Source of the DNA: Paraphoma chrysanthemicola
Taxonomy: Eukaryota; Ascomycota; Dothideomycetes; Pleosporales; Phaeosphaeriaceae
Assembly (NCBI GenBank): GCA_020744225.1
Contig: JAGMWG010000006.1
Span: forward strand, 1,896,665-1,960,664
Direction of reading: 5' to 3'
DNA length: 64,000 bases
Shown in pieces: positions 35,965 through 46,093 of the stretch. A program made the translations under genes and the position numbers. Below the pieces are notes generated by a model. That model was not told the DNA's origin. It saw only the letters and a list, made by a program, of their open reading frames with translations, and did not search any database. Position 1 is the first letter of the stretch, and each line of letters starts with the position of its first letter.

Positions 35965-36611
35965 TAAGATAGTTGCACCACTAAAGATATTAAACTATAG
36001 GAAGAAAGTTGAACACACTTGACTCTTGACTGAATTAACGAGCTGTGAAGGCAGAAGATCTGAAATCTTAATGATCTGCACGTTGCGCTATGTGACCTTG
36101 GTCAACCAAGAGTAGGCGTGTGTTGTGTGGGTATTTTTGAATTGGCTTAGGAGGATGGCAGTGCAATAAGAGCCGCTTCAAGCGTTGTATAACAGTAGGG
36201 CTTAGCGTAGAAAACCTAGATATAGGTCTGAGTCGAGGAATTCGCAGAATTCGCATTTCATGGGAAAGAGCTGGGGCATAGAGGGTACTTCGTATTGTTG
36301 TAGATGATGACGCGCTTTGTGCACGGATGCAGAACTAGCAGCTCAGCGTCGTTCCGGCGGTCTCCGTTTAATTTCTTACTGCTCCGATCGTTACAGGAAA
36401 GCCCCTATTTCTGCCAAGAGTAGCTTCGAGTGGCCGGCATCTCGGAAGGCGGAATTCACAGGCAACTAGAACCCGCTCCGTACGCCAAGAAGCTGTGTAG
36501 CCGAAATAACTCAATCGGGGTGGCAATAGCCTTGCAACGATCACGCCTATATAAACCATGCATGTATGTCAGCATTCCTTCCTCAAGTCCCTGCAAGTTT
36601 CTGTTTACAAG
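35965..36611. other. Intergenic upstream of the cyclase gene
   Basis: About 650 bp. A TATATAAA-type TATA box lies near 36547, about 60 bp before the cyclase ATG. A GTTCCGG string at 36351-36357 is the reverse complement of part of the CTATCCGGAAC motif seen near 27.5 and 31.1 kb. Confidence 0.45.
36547..36555 (+). promoter_or_regulatory. Putative TATA box of the cyclase gene
   Basis: CTATATAAA about 60 bp upstream of the ATG at 36612, a typical distance for a fungal TATA element. Confidence 0.45.
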
Positions 36612-37753
36612 ATGCATTATTCGCGAATAATTCCACTCACCCTGCCATTGGCCGTTGCAGTGGCCGCGGAGGTAGCCAGTTACGAATTCCCTGCCTTTGA
36701 TGACCTTCCGATAGTCAATGGAGAGCCCCAAGGTTCTTTATGGGGATTCTTCGATGAAAACGGTAGAAAGGATGAGATCGGAAGTATGGATCTTATATCT
36801 GCTTAAATGTATCATCTTCTGACAAGGGACATACAGCGATCAATATTCTCACCCCGTCAGTAGTTCAGGCTGCTTCGAGAGAGATTCGCTCGGGGGAACA
36901 TGTACAGCTGGATTGGTCCCTCGACAACTTCGAACATCCTGAATTTGGCCGCATCCCCTTCCAACGACGGCCAATCGATGTAAACGTAACACTTGGTGTC
37001 ATAGGCATGGACGAAGAGCTCTACTTCAACACACAATCGGGTTCCCAATGGGATTCTCTTAAACATTACGCGATACAAACGACTGAGAGATACTATAATG
37101 GAATGACCCATGCCGAAGCTGTAGCAGGAGAAAGAAACGGAATCCATAATTGGTGCCAGAGGGGAGGTATCGTGGGGCGTGGTGTGTTGGTAGACTGGTT
37201 TGCTTGGTATGAGCATACGTACGGAAGTGCTCCAAGTCCCGTTACAAAATATGAAATTGCGGTGGAGGAGCTTGAAAGAACTTTGAAGTGGCAGGGCACG
37301 AGAACTAGGAAGGGTCACATTTTGATCGTCAGGAGCGGCTATCTAAATTGGTATAAGTACGACATCTACCCCCTGCCTTCCTACTCAGAGATCTCGACGC
37401 TAATCGCTGCCAGCAACGCAACTGAATCTGAACGTGAAGCTGGTATGGCAAGCGGCACTGCCATCGGAGTCGAATCTAGCGAGAAGACTGTTCGCTGGTT
37501 GTATGATCGGCACTTCGCTGCCGTTGCTAGCGACAGTAGTTTCGAAGCTGTGCCGTTTCCCATGGATGGAACCTGGGCCATGCATGATTGGCTTCTCGTA
37601 CATTGGGGTACCCCGATAGGAGAGCACTGGAATCTTGAGGAATTGGCTGACGTGTGTAAGCGACAAGGACGTTGGACGTTCTTTTTGACGAGTGCACCAC
37701 TGCACGTCAAAGGAGGAGTTGCAAGCCCGCCTGGGGCTATTGCTATTTTCTAG
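36612..37753 (+). CDS. Cyclase-family protein (kynurenine formamidase-like fold)
   Basis: Two exons, 36612-36783 and 36837-37753, give 362 residues. The family pattern is clear: LWGFFDENGRKDEIGT, INILTPSVVQAA, VQLDWSL, FNTQSGSQWDSLKHY, then IHNWCQRGGIVGRGVLVDW. These match the fungal branch of the cyclase family (PF04199), whose metal-dependent members hydrolyse or cyclise amides and esters. The N-terminal ~20 residues are hydrophobic and could be a signal peptide. A decayed fragment of a paralogue lies at 27128-27335. Substrate unknown. Confidence 0.9.
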
Positions 37754-38049
37754 GAGGAACAACCTGAGGTGCTATTGAAAGGCGGGGACCAGAGCGGGGT
37801 ATACTACTTGAGTTTAAGTTTGAACGCATCTATTCCAAGAAAAGCTTTCTCCGAGCAGTCAGCTTTGTTTCACATATCAACGAGACTATGTTTCCGAACA
37901 TACTGACTTAGAGGATATGTGTGTTGCAACAAAGATGTCTTGTGCCGCGCAGAGGAAGACACCGTGAACTAAAGACTTAGCATACTCTGGAATTATCCAC
38001 GCCAGCGGACAGCAGCAGTGGCTCTAGCCTGCGATTGGAGGTGCTCTCG
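37754..38049. other. Intergenic, no gene seen
   Basis: About 300 bp between the cyclase stop and the HET remnant. I looked for the missing HET-domain N-terminus of the remnant here and did not find it. Confidence 0.4.
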
Positions 38050-38075
38050 TTTTCTAGTGACGCCGCCAGCCATGG

Positions 38076-38925
38076 TTGCACAACGCGCTTCGCAATGGGC
38101 GACTACAATCTATCTTTAACGCGCAAGAGGAACGCGTCGAGATGTTCCTGAATCTGTTTGCTGATCTCGCGTGGTTCACAAAATCGTGGATCGTGCAAGA
38201 AGTGGCGGCTGCGAAAGATCCGTGGGTCTTATGCCGTAAGAAATCCATCCAGTGCTCCATAACAATTCCCTCTCCCTCATCTTGCAACTATCTTTATGCT
38301 CAAAGCCTCACAGACTGAGTTTGAAGATCGAAAAGCATTGCATCACTATCGGATTCTTGGGAGACATCGTGGGTCAGCAGCTATAATTTCAAGAGATAAA
38401 GTCTATGCATTTTATGGTCTTTCCAGCCGGGCGTGTTTTCTGACGGTCGGTATCAAGCCGGACTATACAATCACCATCGAAGAACTGTTTATAAAGCAGG
38501 CTCGACCCACTATGAAAGCGCAAGGCGAGGTCAATGGAAAAGAAAATCTGGGCTACCTCGGTATCTCGCGTTTGCATCGCTCCCTCGAACTGTCTTTATG
38601 GGCACCCGATTGGAGTAGCAGCGACCAGTTTCACAGGTCTTTTCTTGGTCTCGAGGCTCTCGAAGAGGGCAAGGTCTATCCTTACAATGCGACACTCGGC
38701 TCGTATTGCGACCTCCGTGAGACACTTGACGAAGATAGAGGGCCAAGACTTGAAGGTTGTGTCCTCCACCGGATAGCTTCTGTCGATTTTGCATGGGACA
38801 TGGCAGAGGTCGGTAAGACAACGACAATATTTGAGCAAGGACAGAGGCTGCAAGACCGCCAAAAGCTCGTGCAAAATTGGGAGACTGGGCTTAGTGCTAC
38901 TATACTACTACTTTACTTTGTGTAG
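38076..38925 (+). pseudogene. Truncated HET (heterokaryon incompatibility) gene
   Basis: Two frames together read as the middle and C-terminal part of a HET protein: LAWFTKSWIVQEVAAAKDP, then after a probable intron (donor in TGCC|GTAAGA, acceptor near 38310) ISRDKVYAFYGLSS and LELSLWAPDWSSSDQ. The N-terminal HET core (LSYTWG... LWIDAICIDQ) is absent upstream, and the C-terminal end stops early. No complete gene model can be made. It faces the intact HET gene on the other strand, 12 bp beyond its end. It is either a 5'-deleted copy or a remnant of a neighbouring paralogue. Confidence 0.65.
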
Positions 38926-38937
38926 GCTTAGAAGAAA

Positions 38938-40800
38938 TCACACTATGTGAATTTCTTCAACTGCGACGGTCTTATACTTTAAACTTTTCCAAGCTATCTC
39001 CTCCACGAAACACTCCCCAAGCAGCTGAAACTGCCTTTCCTTCTGCTCATTTAGTTCCCCTTCCACCTTGCGAAACGCAAATGGGATCTTCGCACCAACG
39101 CACAGAAACATCTCATCTCCAATCTCCGCACCACCAGGCACAAGCCCCATATACCCTTTCTCCGTAACAACAAAATGCCTCGAATGGCAGTTCCTCAAAA
39201 CATACTGGACGTATGCTCTATAGCTTGGTGCAAATTTCGTCGCGGCGAGATGAAACGGGATATCTGTGAATGGTAATTGTGCATCTCCGGATTTGGATTT
39301 CTCACGATGTTTGGAGGCTTCGTTGCGGACAAGGTCCTCCCAGCGAGTTGTGGAATCTTTTTCGCTGACACTATCATCATCCTTCTGTTCTTCGTCGCGT
39401 ATGAATCTCCTAATTGCGTCATCGTATGAGAAGCCTGCGGCGCAAATGGTGCTGTAGAAATGATATCTCAGGCGTTCTCGCGGATCAACCATATTGTAGA
39501 TCGAAACGGACTGCCTGTCGATTGATGCGGCAGGCTCATAATTCCTTACGACATCTCTCCACTCTCTCAATGGGAATATTCCTTCTCCAGCTCGATACAC
39601 CGAACTCATCTTCGTAATCTTCCCACACGAATATCCATGTACTCGTAACGTAGATCCGCCATCGATGACTTCGGGCGTATGTGCAACATCGCCTACGTCC
39701 GTCTTCCTCCACACCGACCCTGATGACGAAACCCGGTAAGCGGAATCGAGCATCTGGCGTTGAGGCGGCACACTCCAGTCGGAAACCCAGCTCGGCAATC
39801 CATCGATTTTCGAACCCCCTTGCACTGAACGTAGGATTTCGAAACCACTGTCTCGTAGCAGCGCTACCGCGGAATCAGTGTAGACCTTTACAAGCGGGTC
39901 ATCGTATCGAGGTGTCAGTGTGAGCGGCTGCGAACCTGGATCATTCAGTAGTGGGAGTAAAGGTAGTAATGCGTATACTTTATCCCTTGGATCCGTAGCC
40001 CCGCAATATCTTGTCCTGATCAATGTCTTCAGCATCGCGGTTCCGGTTTCGCTATGTAGTGCGATCTTCAATAACGACTGCTTTGACGAGGAAACGACGT
40101 AGGGTAATTGTGCGATCCACTTCGTATCCGTATTCCATTTACTGAAATTCTGAATCGCGGACCAGGAGAGCGATTTTGAACCACAGTATACGATGCCGTT
40201 GGTTAGTAGCATAGCTTCTTGTATCACCCATATTCTTGTGAACCAGTGTCTGCGGAAGAACTTTTCTAGGGCTTGAACTAGGGCATCGGATTTGGGGTGG
40301 CTGAGGGATGAGGAGTTGGAGGTTGGGTCGTCGCATTCCTTAATGAAGTCGATTGCCATATCGCTGTCTTGTTCGGCATCACCGAGATAGATAACTACAT
40401 TTGCTGCGCGAGAGTAGATTTTGAACATGAGGCCGATTTGATGGTTCTTCTCGGATACATTGTCTTGATCGATACATATGGCGTCGATCCAGAGGATGCG
40501 GGGTTCGGATTTGAAGCGCAAGCGGCTTAGAGCGGAGTAGCAGTTTGAAGTTACGGGGAAAGCTTTCTGAGAGCTAGATGAAGGGGCAAGGATGTTGATG
40601 AGTGAGCGGTTGGAATGGTCGCCCCAGGTGTAAGATAGGGATTCGTATGGTAATGCGGAATCGAGATCTGAGACTACGAGCTCGCAGCTGATTCTTTCGT
40701 CTTCGCTTGCTGGTTGCAGTACGAGAAGGCGGATGTGATCAAGTGTTGGCAGAGATGGTCCTGGATATGTTTGGTCTGACGAGGTGATTTGGACCGTCAT
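38938..40800 (-). CDS. HET-domain protein (heterokaryon incompatibility)
   Basis: A single exon of 620 residues. The HET domain occupies about residues 50-200: YESLSYTWGD, the ILWIDAICIDQDNVSEKNHQ block, IYSRAANVVIYLGD and WFTRIWVIQEAML, followed by the usual DPRDKVYALLPLL segment. HET domains act in non-self recognition, triggering cell death when incompatible strains fuse. The C-terminal half is not assigned and may carry the specificity part. The gene is intact; no frameshift or stop seen. Confidence 0.93.
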   Translation of the reverse strand: MTVQITSSDQTYPGPSLPTLDHIRLLVLQPASEDERISCELVVSDLDSALPYESLSYTWGDHSNRSLINILAPSSSSQKAFPVTSNCYSALSRLRFKSEPRILWIDAICIDQDNVSEKNHQIGLMFKIYSRAANVVIYLGDAEQDSDMAIDFIKECDDPTSNSSSLSHPKSDALVQALEKFFRRHWFTRIWVIQEAMLLTNGIVYCGSKSLSWSAIQNFSKWNTDTKWIAQLPYVVSSSKQSLLKIALHSETGTAMLKTLIRTRYCGATDPRDKVYALLPLLPLLNDPGSQPLTLTPRYDDPLVKVYTDSAVALLRDSGFEILRSVQGGSKIDGLPSWVSDWSVPPQRQMLDSAYRVSSSGSVWRKTDVGDVAHTPEVIDGGSTLRVHGYSCGKITKMSSVYRAGEGIFPLREWRDVVRNYEPAASIDRQSVSIYNMVDPRERLRYHFYSTICAAGFSYDDAIRRFIRDEEQKDDDSVSEKDSTTRWEDLVRNEASKHREKSKSGDAQLPFTDIPFHLAATKFAPSYRAYVQYVLRNCHSRHFVVTEKGYMGLVPGGAEIGDEMFLCVGAKIPFAFRKVEGELNEQKERQFQLLGECFVEEIAWKSLKYKTVAVEEIHIV

Positions 40801-41694
40801 GGTGGGATTGAAACTGGGAATGGAGCGATGATATAGCGGTGTGGCCGCTCTGGACGTTCAAGTAAGAGTGTTGCTCTCGTTTGACCTTGTTGCGTGCCAT
40901 GCAATCTGCTGCCTGCTGACATCTGACGGGCTGCGGCTCGCGCGGGTTGCAAAGCACGGTCCACAAGCCAGCGGGGCACAAGAGAGTCCGCTAACGATCC
41001 GCTGAGCTGGTGCCGTTCCCAGCTGTCCGACTCCACACTTTATCGGCAAATCTAGCTGTTCGACCTGCATGCATAAGTACTATCGATTACGTGAAGGCTG
41101 CACGTCGATCTACCATTGCTGCAATCATTCACCGGCCGGTATAGCGCAAAGGGTCGAAAGATATCACCGAATTGAATAAGGCTAATCTAATACCAAGGCA
41201 CGTATGATACGTAGTGGCTGCTCGAAGGTATGAGGGAGAGTGAGCTCTTCCCAAAATTCGTGGAGGCGTGGTGGTGATGGTCAGCGTTGGCGGCCAGCGC
41301 CTTCGTGCGTTTTGCTTCGGAAATCCATTCCCTGGTCGTGACCGTGGTGTTGAATGCTGATACAACTGCATCTTCGCCGCCTCCAAACATCAAAGCTCTG
41401 GGTGCTGTACGCTGTTCACTAAAGTCGGCAGAGAAGACAGATATGTGGTGGTCAAGGGCTCGGGCCGACGGGCTCGGGCCGACTGGGCGGCGTCTGCTCG
41501 CCCGTCCTCACCTTGGCCACAACATTGTGAAGACATTCAAATGTCGCAACTAGGACTTTAGAAGCTGGGACCTGATAAATTTCTCACGTCTTTCCTGAAG
41601 TGACTGGCCTTCTCCTTCCGTTGATGCTGGCTTCGGCACTCATCCAAGGAATCAATTAAACATCGTTGCCAGCTCGACAAACACACCATTGAAG
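40801..41694. other. Divergent intergenic region
   Basis: About 890 bp between the HET and acyl-CoA dehydrogenase starts. No gene or clear motif recognised. Confidence 0.4.
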
Positions 41695-43193
41695 ATGCCG
41701 ACATACAGCCCGTTCGAGGATCCGCCGTGGCTACAAGGTATGCCATCGCCGTATTACAATGAGTCTCATTATCGATTTCAGCGTGCTTGTCGAGAGTTTA
41801 TCGACGAAAAGCTCAACGTACATGCTGTCCAATGGGAGCGTGAAGGGGCGGTCCCTCCGGAGGTTTGGTATAGCTTCGCCGAAGCTAACATGTTGATACC
41901 GAACCTCGCCGCACCCTTACCGGTGAAATGGCTGAAAAGACTTGGCCTCACCACCATGCCTGGAGGCCTTCAAGCCCAAGACTTCGATGATATGCACTCT
42001 TACATATACTTTGACGAGGTACGCTCAATTCTCCCCTACTATCGGCGATGTAGTCCCATGGTTGTTCCCGATGCTGACGTATTAGATGGCTCGATCTGGA
42101 TTACTGGCAGTACCTGGGTCATTGATGGCTGGCATGGCATATGGCGTTCCACCCATACTGCAATATGGATCCCCAGAGCTTCAAGAACGATTCCTTCCAG
42201 ATCTACTCTCCGGCAGAAAGCGAACTTGCATCGCGGTGACGGAACCTGACGCTGGATCTGACGTTGCTGGATTGACTACAACGGCAGAGAAGTCGGAGGA
42301 CGGAAGATACTACATCGTCAACGGGAACAAGAAGTGGTGCGCTCAATGCAATTTCCGGAAGAGATCAAGACGTCTGCGCTAACGGCATATCAGGATTACC
42401 AATGGAATATGGGCAGATTTCGCAACGATGGCAGTTCGAACCGGAGGATCTGGTGCAGCTGGTCTTTCCCTACTCGTCGTTCCGCTTAACGGCCATCCTG
42501 GGGTAATCACAAAGAAGATTGCTCTCGGCGGTGGGAATACTGCTGGTACTGCCTTTATCGAGCTCGATGATGTAAGAGTACCGGTCGAAAACCTCATCGG
42601 TGAAGAGGGAATGGGCATGGCGTACATCATGAACAACTTCAACCACGAACGCATGGCCGTTTCTATTACAGTTACCAGGCAAGCTCGTGTCGCTCTCGAC
42701 ACAACCTTTAAGTATTGTTTGAAGCGGGAAGCATTCGGCAAAACTTTGATGGACCAGCCTGTCATTCGAAAACGCCTGGCAAAGTGTGGCGCTGAGGTCG
42801 AGACGTTGACTGCTTGGATCGAGAATTTGTCATACCAATTACACCATCTGAGCAAGCAACAAGCCGACATCAGGTTAGGAGGTTTGATCGCTCTGGCGAA
42901 AGCCAAAGCAGGCAAAGTGCTGGAGAAGTGCGCGAGCTGTGCAGTGCTCCTACACGGTGGTAATGGGTATACCAGGTCAGGACAAGGCGAATTGGTTGAG
43001 AGTATGCGACACACGACCATAAAAATACGATCCATTGCTAATGGGCTCATCAGAAATATACAGAGAAGTTAGCGGCGCTCGGATTCCTGGTGGAAGCGAA
43101 GACGTTATGTTTGATCTGGCTGTGCGACAATTGGTAAGACAACACGCCAGGCTTGCTGGAACGGATATGAATGTCGGGCGTGCGCGCCTTTGA
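41695..43193 (+). CDS. Acyl-CoA dehydrogenase
   Basis: Four exons, 41695-42018, 42086-42336, 42394-43001 and 43054-43193, give 440 residues, the normal family length. The FAD-binding middle domain has the characteristic TEPDAGSDVAGLTT and, across an intron, NGNKKW|ITNGIWADF. The C-terminal helical domain contains REAFGKTLMDQPVI, LLHGGNGYT and a final RIPGGSEDVMFDLAVRQL. The N-terminus (YRFQRACREFIDEKL) begins in the usual helix without an obvious mitochondrial presequence. It would introduce a 2,3-double bond into a CoA thioester using FAD. A broken copy of its N-terminal region lies at about 45050-45262. Confidence 0.9.
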
Positions 43194-43937
43194 CAGCCAA
43201 TGAGAACGGTACATATTGCCGTCACATGCGTAAATTTAATGCTGGATAGCTGAACCGGGACATATACGAACGTACTGCCCTATCTATTTGGCTATGTCGT
43301 TACTCGAGCACCTGCGTCTATGCTCATCTCAAATCCTAGCCATTGACTATTCTCTCACATTTCTACCTCGGCATCGCCATAGCTTCCTAAGCATATTTTG
43401 ATAGTAGCCGACTAACGCTCTGACCTCTGATTATCCTTACTATCTTCTGGAACACGCTTCGCATGATTCGCGTCAAGCTATCCTCAAACTATCTCTAAAC
43501 GATTAGCTCAAACTCGCGCCCCGTGATGTGCAACCATAGTTTTCAGGCTGAAACTTCAGTGGTGGGAGAATCTCCGACACCCCGTCTTGGCAACGGCGGT
43601 GGATCAGGCAAGAAACGCCTCAGAAACAATATCTTTCGAATAGAAGCGTCAACAGACGTAATGATTTTATGCAAATTGCGTTATTGAAACCTGTGAAATC
43701 GAGTCGGGCCTTCAAGGGTTTCGATGAAGTAAACAATTGGGCTCGAGCGTGACCTGTGAGTAGGCGTATAAAGGCAAGATGGGTCGAAAGTATCACTGCT
43801 CATCACTCTGGTAGTTGTTCTTGCGCCTGGCTTCTCCCCCAGTCGAGCCTACTCTGGAAGTAGTGATTCCTCCGTTCCTTCTCATTCATCCGCGTTCTCC
43901 CTGTACCTCCGAGTTTCTCCTCTTTGCTTATTTCAAG
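43194..43937. other. Intergenic upstream of the secreted EF-hand gene
   Basis: About 740 bp. A GTATAAAGG element near 43767, roughly 170 bp before the next ATG, is a possible TATA box. The region between is pyrimidine-rich. No other gene. Confidence 0.4.
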
Positions 43938-44621
43938 ATGAGATACTCTCTCGTTACAACCGCTATTTTGGTCGGACTAGCGGTCGCTGCGCCTCTGCCC
44001 CAGAATAATTGCGGTAATCGTGGCGACGGCAATTCCATCATCGCAGAGCTACAAGCCACGTTCGATCGAGATAACCCAAATGGAACACCAGCCAATGGAA
44101 GCCCGGACGATCTCAATGGCGATGGGGTCATCAACGTTTTTGAAGCAGGCGCTCAAGCAAGTAAGAAGCGGCAGGCTGGACGCGCGTGTGGGAATAGCCA
44201 AGGAAGCGCAAATGGAAACGCGAATGCAAAAAATAACAATCCCAATACAAGTGGCAATGCCAATGCGAACGACAACGCGAACGGGAACGCTAATGACGAT
44301 ACCGATGACGCCGCCGATGTGAACGATAATGCCAATGGAAACACGAATGCGAAGGGCGATGCCAATGCGAACGCGAACAACGCGAACAACAACGCAAACA
44401 ACGCTGACAACGCTGACAACGCTGCTGATGTTGACGATAATGCTAACGGCGACGCGACTGGAGAGGATGCTATGGGCGGAAACATCGTTCAGCAGCTTCA
44501 GAGCACCTTCGATCGAAACAACCCCAATGGCACCCCTACTGCACCTGGTAACCCAGACGATTTGAACGGAGATGGAGTCATTAATGTTTTCGAGGCCGGT
44601 GCGCAGGCGAGCAAGCGATAG
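43938..44621 (+). CDS. Secreted Asn-rich protein with two EF-hand-like units and Kex2 sites
   Basis: A single exon of 227 residues starting at the ATG at 43938. A signal peptide (MRYSLVTTAILVGLAVAAP) is followed by two copies of a ~45-residue unit, about residues 34-77 and 182-227. Each contains the 12-residue loop DLNGDGVINVFE, which fits the EF-hand/dockerin calcium loop (D1, N3, D5, G6, I8, E12). Each ends with AGAQASKKR or AGAQASKR, dibasic signals for the Golgi protease Kex2. Between them lies a ~100-residue Asn/Ala/Gly/Asp repeat tract. The last residues are the Kex2 site itself. The product is extracellular and probably processed. I do not know a named family; calcium binding is inferred from the loop. 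Confidence 0.85.
   Translation: MRYSLVTTAILVGLAVAAPLPQNNCGNRGDGNSIIAELQATFDRDNPNGTPANGSPDDLNGDGVINVFEAGAQASKKRQAGRACGNSQGSANGNANAKNNNPNTSGNANANDNANGNANDDTDDAADVNDNANGNTNAKGDANANANNANNNANNADNADNAADVDDNANGDATGEDAMGGNIVQQLQSTFDRNNPNGTPTAPGNPDDLNGDGVINVFEAGAQASKR
44215..44460 (+). repeat. Low-complexity AAC/GCN coding repeat
   Basis: Short imperfect triplet repeats encoding NANANDNANGNAN-type sequence link the two EF-hand-like units. The opposite strand reads as long hydrophobic frames, which are shadows. Confidence 0.75.
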
Positions 44622-45517
44622 TTCTTCATTGAACGTAGGCTGGAGATGGATCCCCGAACTTCGCTGCCTTCTACCTTCAATTCTTACGTTTTCTTCCATG
44701 CCGTCCTTTACAAAACTTTCGGCGGGGCTTCTGTTGGCGATGGAGAGAACGAGAGACGATGGAACGGCTATACGGACGCTCATTGAAGGCCCTCATTGAA
44801 AACTTGAGCCGGAAGCTTCCGCGCTTTTTTGTGTTTGTTGGATTTTTCCGGAACATAACAAACAGGCTCTTGCCTCCTACAGCGCTCCTTTCAAGACCAT
44901 GCATTTGCTGGTGATCTTCAAATACCTGGTACAACACCCATTCTGCAGTGAAAAGCATTTCCATGAACACAAATATCCCGTGAATATAAAGCCAGTGGGT
45001 GTGTAGTGTGTCTGAGGAAGTATCATAAAATGCCACGCATACGTCCACGTTCGTTCGAAATATACCTCGACAGCTCGACTCGTCGCTTTCAATTCGTCAT
45101 CAAAGTATATGTAAGAGTATACGGGATCGGTGTCCTGGACTTCAAGACTTCCAGGCATGGTCGTACGACCAAGCTTTTTCAGCCATCGCACTGGCCGTGA
45201 TGCGGCGGCAAGGTACGGTACCATCGGCGAAGCTCCAACAAATCTCTGCAGGAAATGTCTCTTCACGCTACCGACTCGACTCGAGCTGGAGACTGGTATA
45301 GCTAATTCTCAATAGATGCGTCACTCAGGATAGCGACCGTGTTCTGCGTGGTTCAAGACTCGTTTCATAGGACACCGCTGGTGGCGGCGCCGTACTGGTG
45401 TTGTTTTCGGCGCAGGGCGATCGAGACAAGAAACTATGACCCGTGGAGACCACACGTGAGATTGGCTTCTTCTCGCACCTCTCGGAATCGCGTAATACCA
45501 CTTCTCCGCCTCTCCCT
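44622..45517. other. Gene-poor stretch with an acyl-CoA dehydrogenase relic
   Basis: Apart from the relic at about 45050-45262, only short overlapping frames are seen. Confidence 0.4.
45050..45262 (-). pseudogene. Decayed N-terminal fragment of an acyl-CoA dehydrogenase
   Basis: The minus strand encodes LAAASRPVRWLKKLGRTTMP followed by GSLEVQDTDPVYSYIYFDDE, aligned end to end with residues of the intact gene (NLAAPLPVKWLKRLGLTTMP, then GGLQAQDFDDMHSYIYFDE). No later exon of the family follows, and the frame soon loses similarity. It is a single-exon remnant of a second copy. Confidence 0.75.
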
Positions 45518-45991
45518 TTACCCATGCCAAGTCTGGTGACTCGACCTATGTAGTACGGGTTCTCGATGGGGTCCGAGTGTTGAAGTCTTGAATCCTCTCA
45601 CAAAATTGTCGATTTGAAAGGTGTCTTTCATGCAAGAAACGCCAGTGAACACGATATATGGAGACTGCGCAGTCTTCATGGGCGCATTCGCTAGCTTGTT
45701 TACACTATCATTCTGCGTCGTTAACAGGCTCGGAAAGTAGTGGGCCAGCGATGATCCACCAGCTGGACGGCTAGCATCAGAACGTAGATATTGGTCGAGC
45801 AGCAAGTAGTCAGAAGTCGCTGGCTGTGCGTAGCAAAACTGATTTGCGATAATGGGTTTTGCCGTGCCGCCTATGATCACGTTTCCCCATGCTTGCGGAT
45901 CGTCGTACGCCAAACAAGTGCCGCCATCTACGAAAGGACGAAGAGGAAAGTTCGACGAGAAACGCCGTCCAGAGTCTTTCTGGAGATACAT
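45518..45991 (-). CDS. Unrecognised open frame, possibly a gene fragment
   Basis: An open frame of 157 codons on the minus strand with protein-like composition: FVDGGTCLAYDDPQAWGNVI, IANQFCYAQPATSDYLLLDQ and FTGVSCMKDTFQIDNFVRG. A related frame just downstream (NPYYIGRVTRLGMGKGRG) could be a further exon or the product of a frameshift. I cannot assign a family or a reliable start. It lies between the acyl-CoA dehydrogenase relic and the ACS transporter, so it may itself be a remnant. Confidence 0.4.
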   Translation of the reverse strand: MYLQKDSGRRFSSNFPLRPFVDGGTCLAYDDPQAWGNVIIGGTAKPIIANQFCYAQPATSDYLLLDQYLRSDASRPAGGSSLAHYFPSLLTTQNDSVNKLANAPMKTAQSPYIVFTGVSCMKDTFQIDNFVRGFKTSTLGPHREPVLHRSSHQTWHG

Positions 45992-46093
45992 TTCTGCGAC
46001 ACCTAAATTGCTTCGTGGCCCCGACGATTTGCTTATATATGGAATATTGACGTTTCAAGTTACTCATACAAGGACAGATATTATACCAATCTC

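Noticed and set aside
44049..44783. Long hydrophobic minus-strand frames opposite the secreted EF-hand gene
   Set aside because: They are reverse translations of the AAC/GCN repeat; the plus strand has signal peptide, repeats and processing sites.
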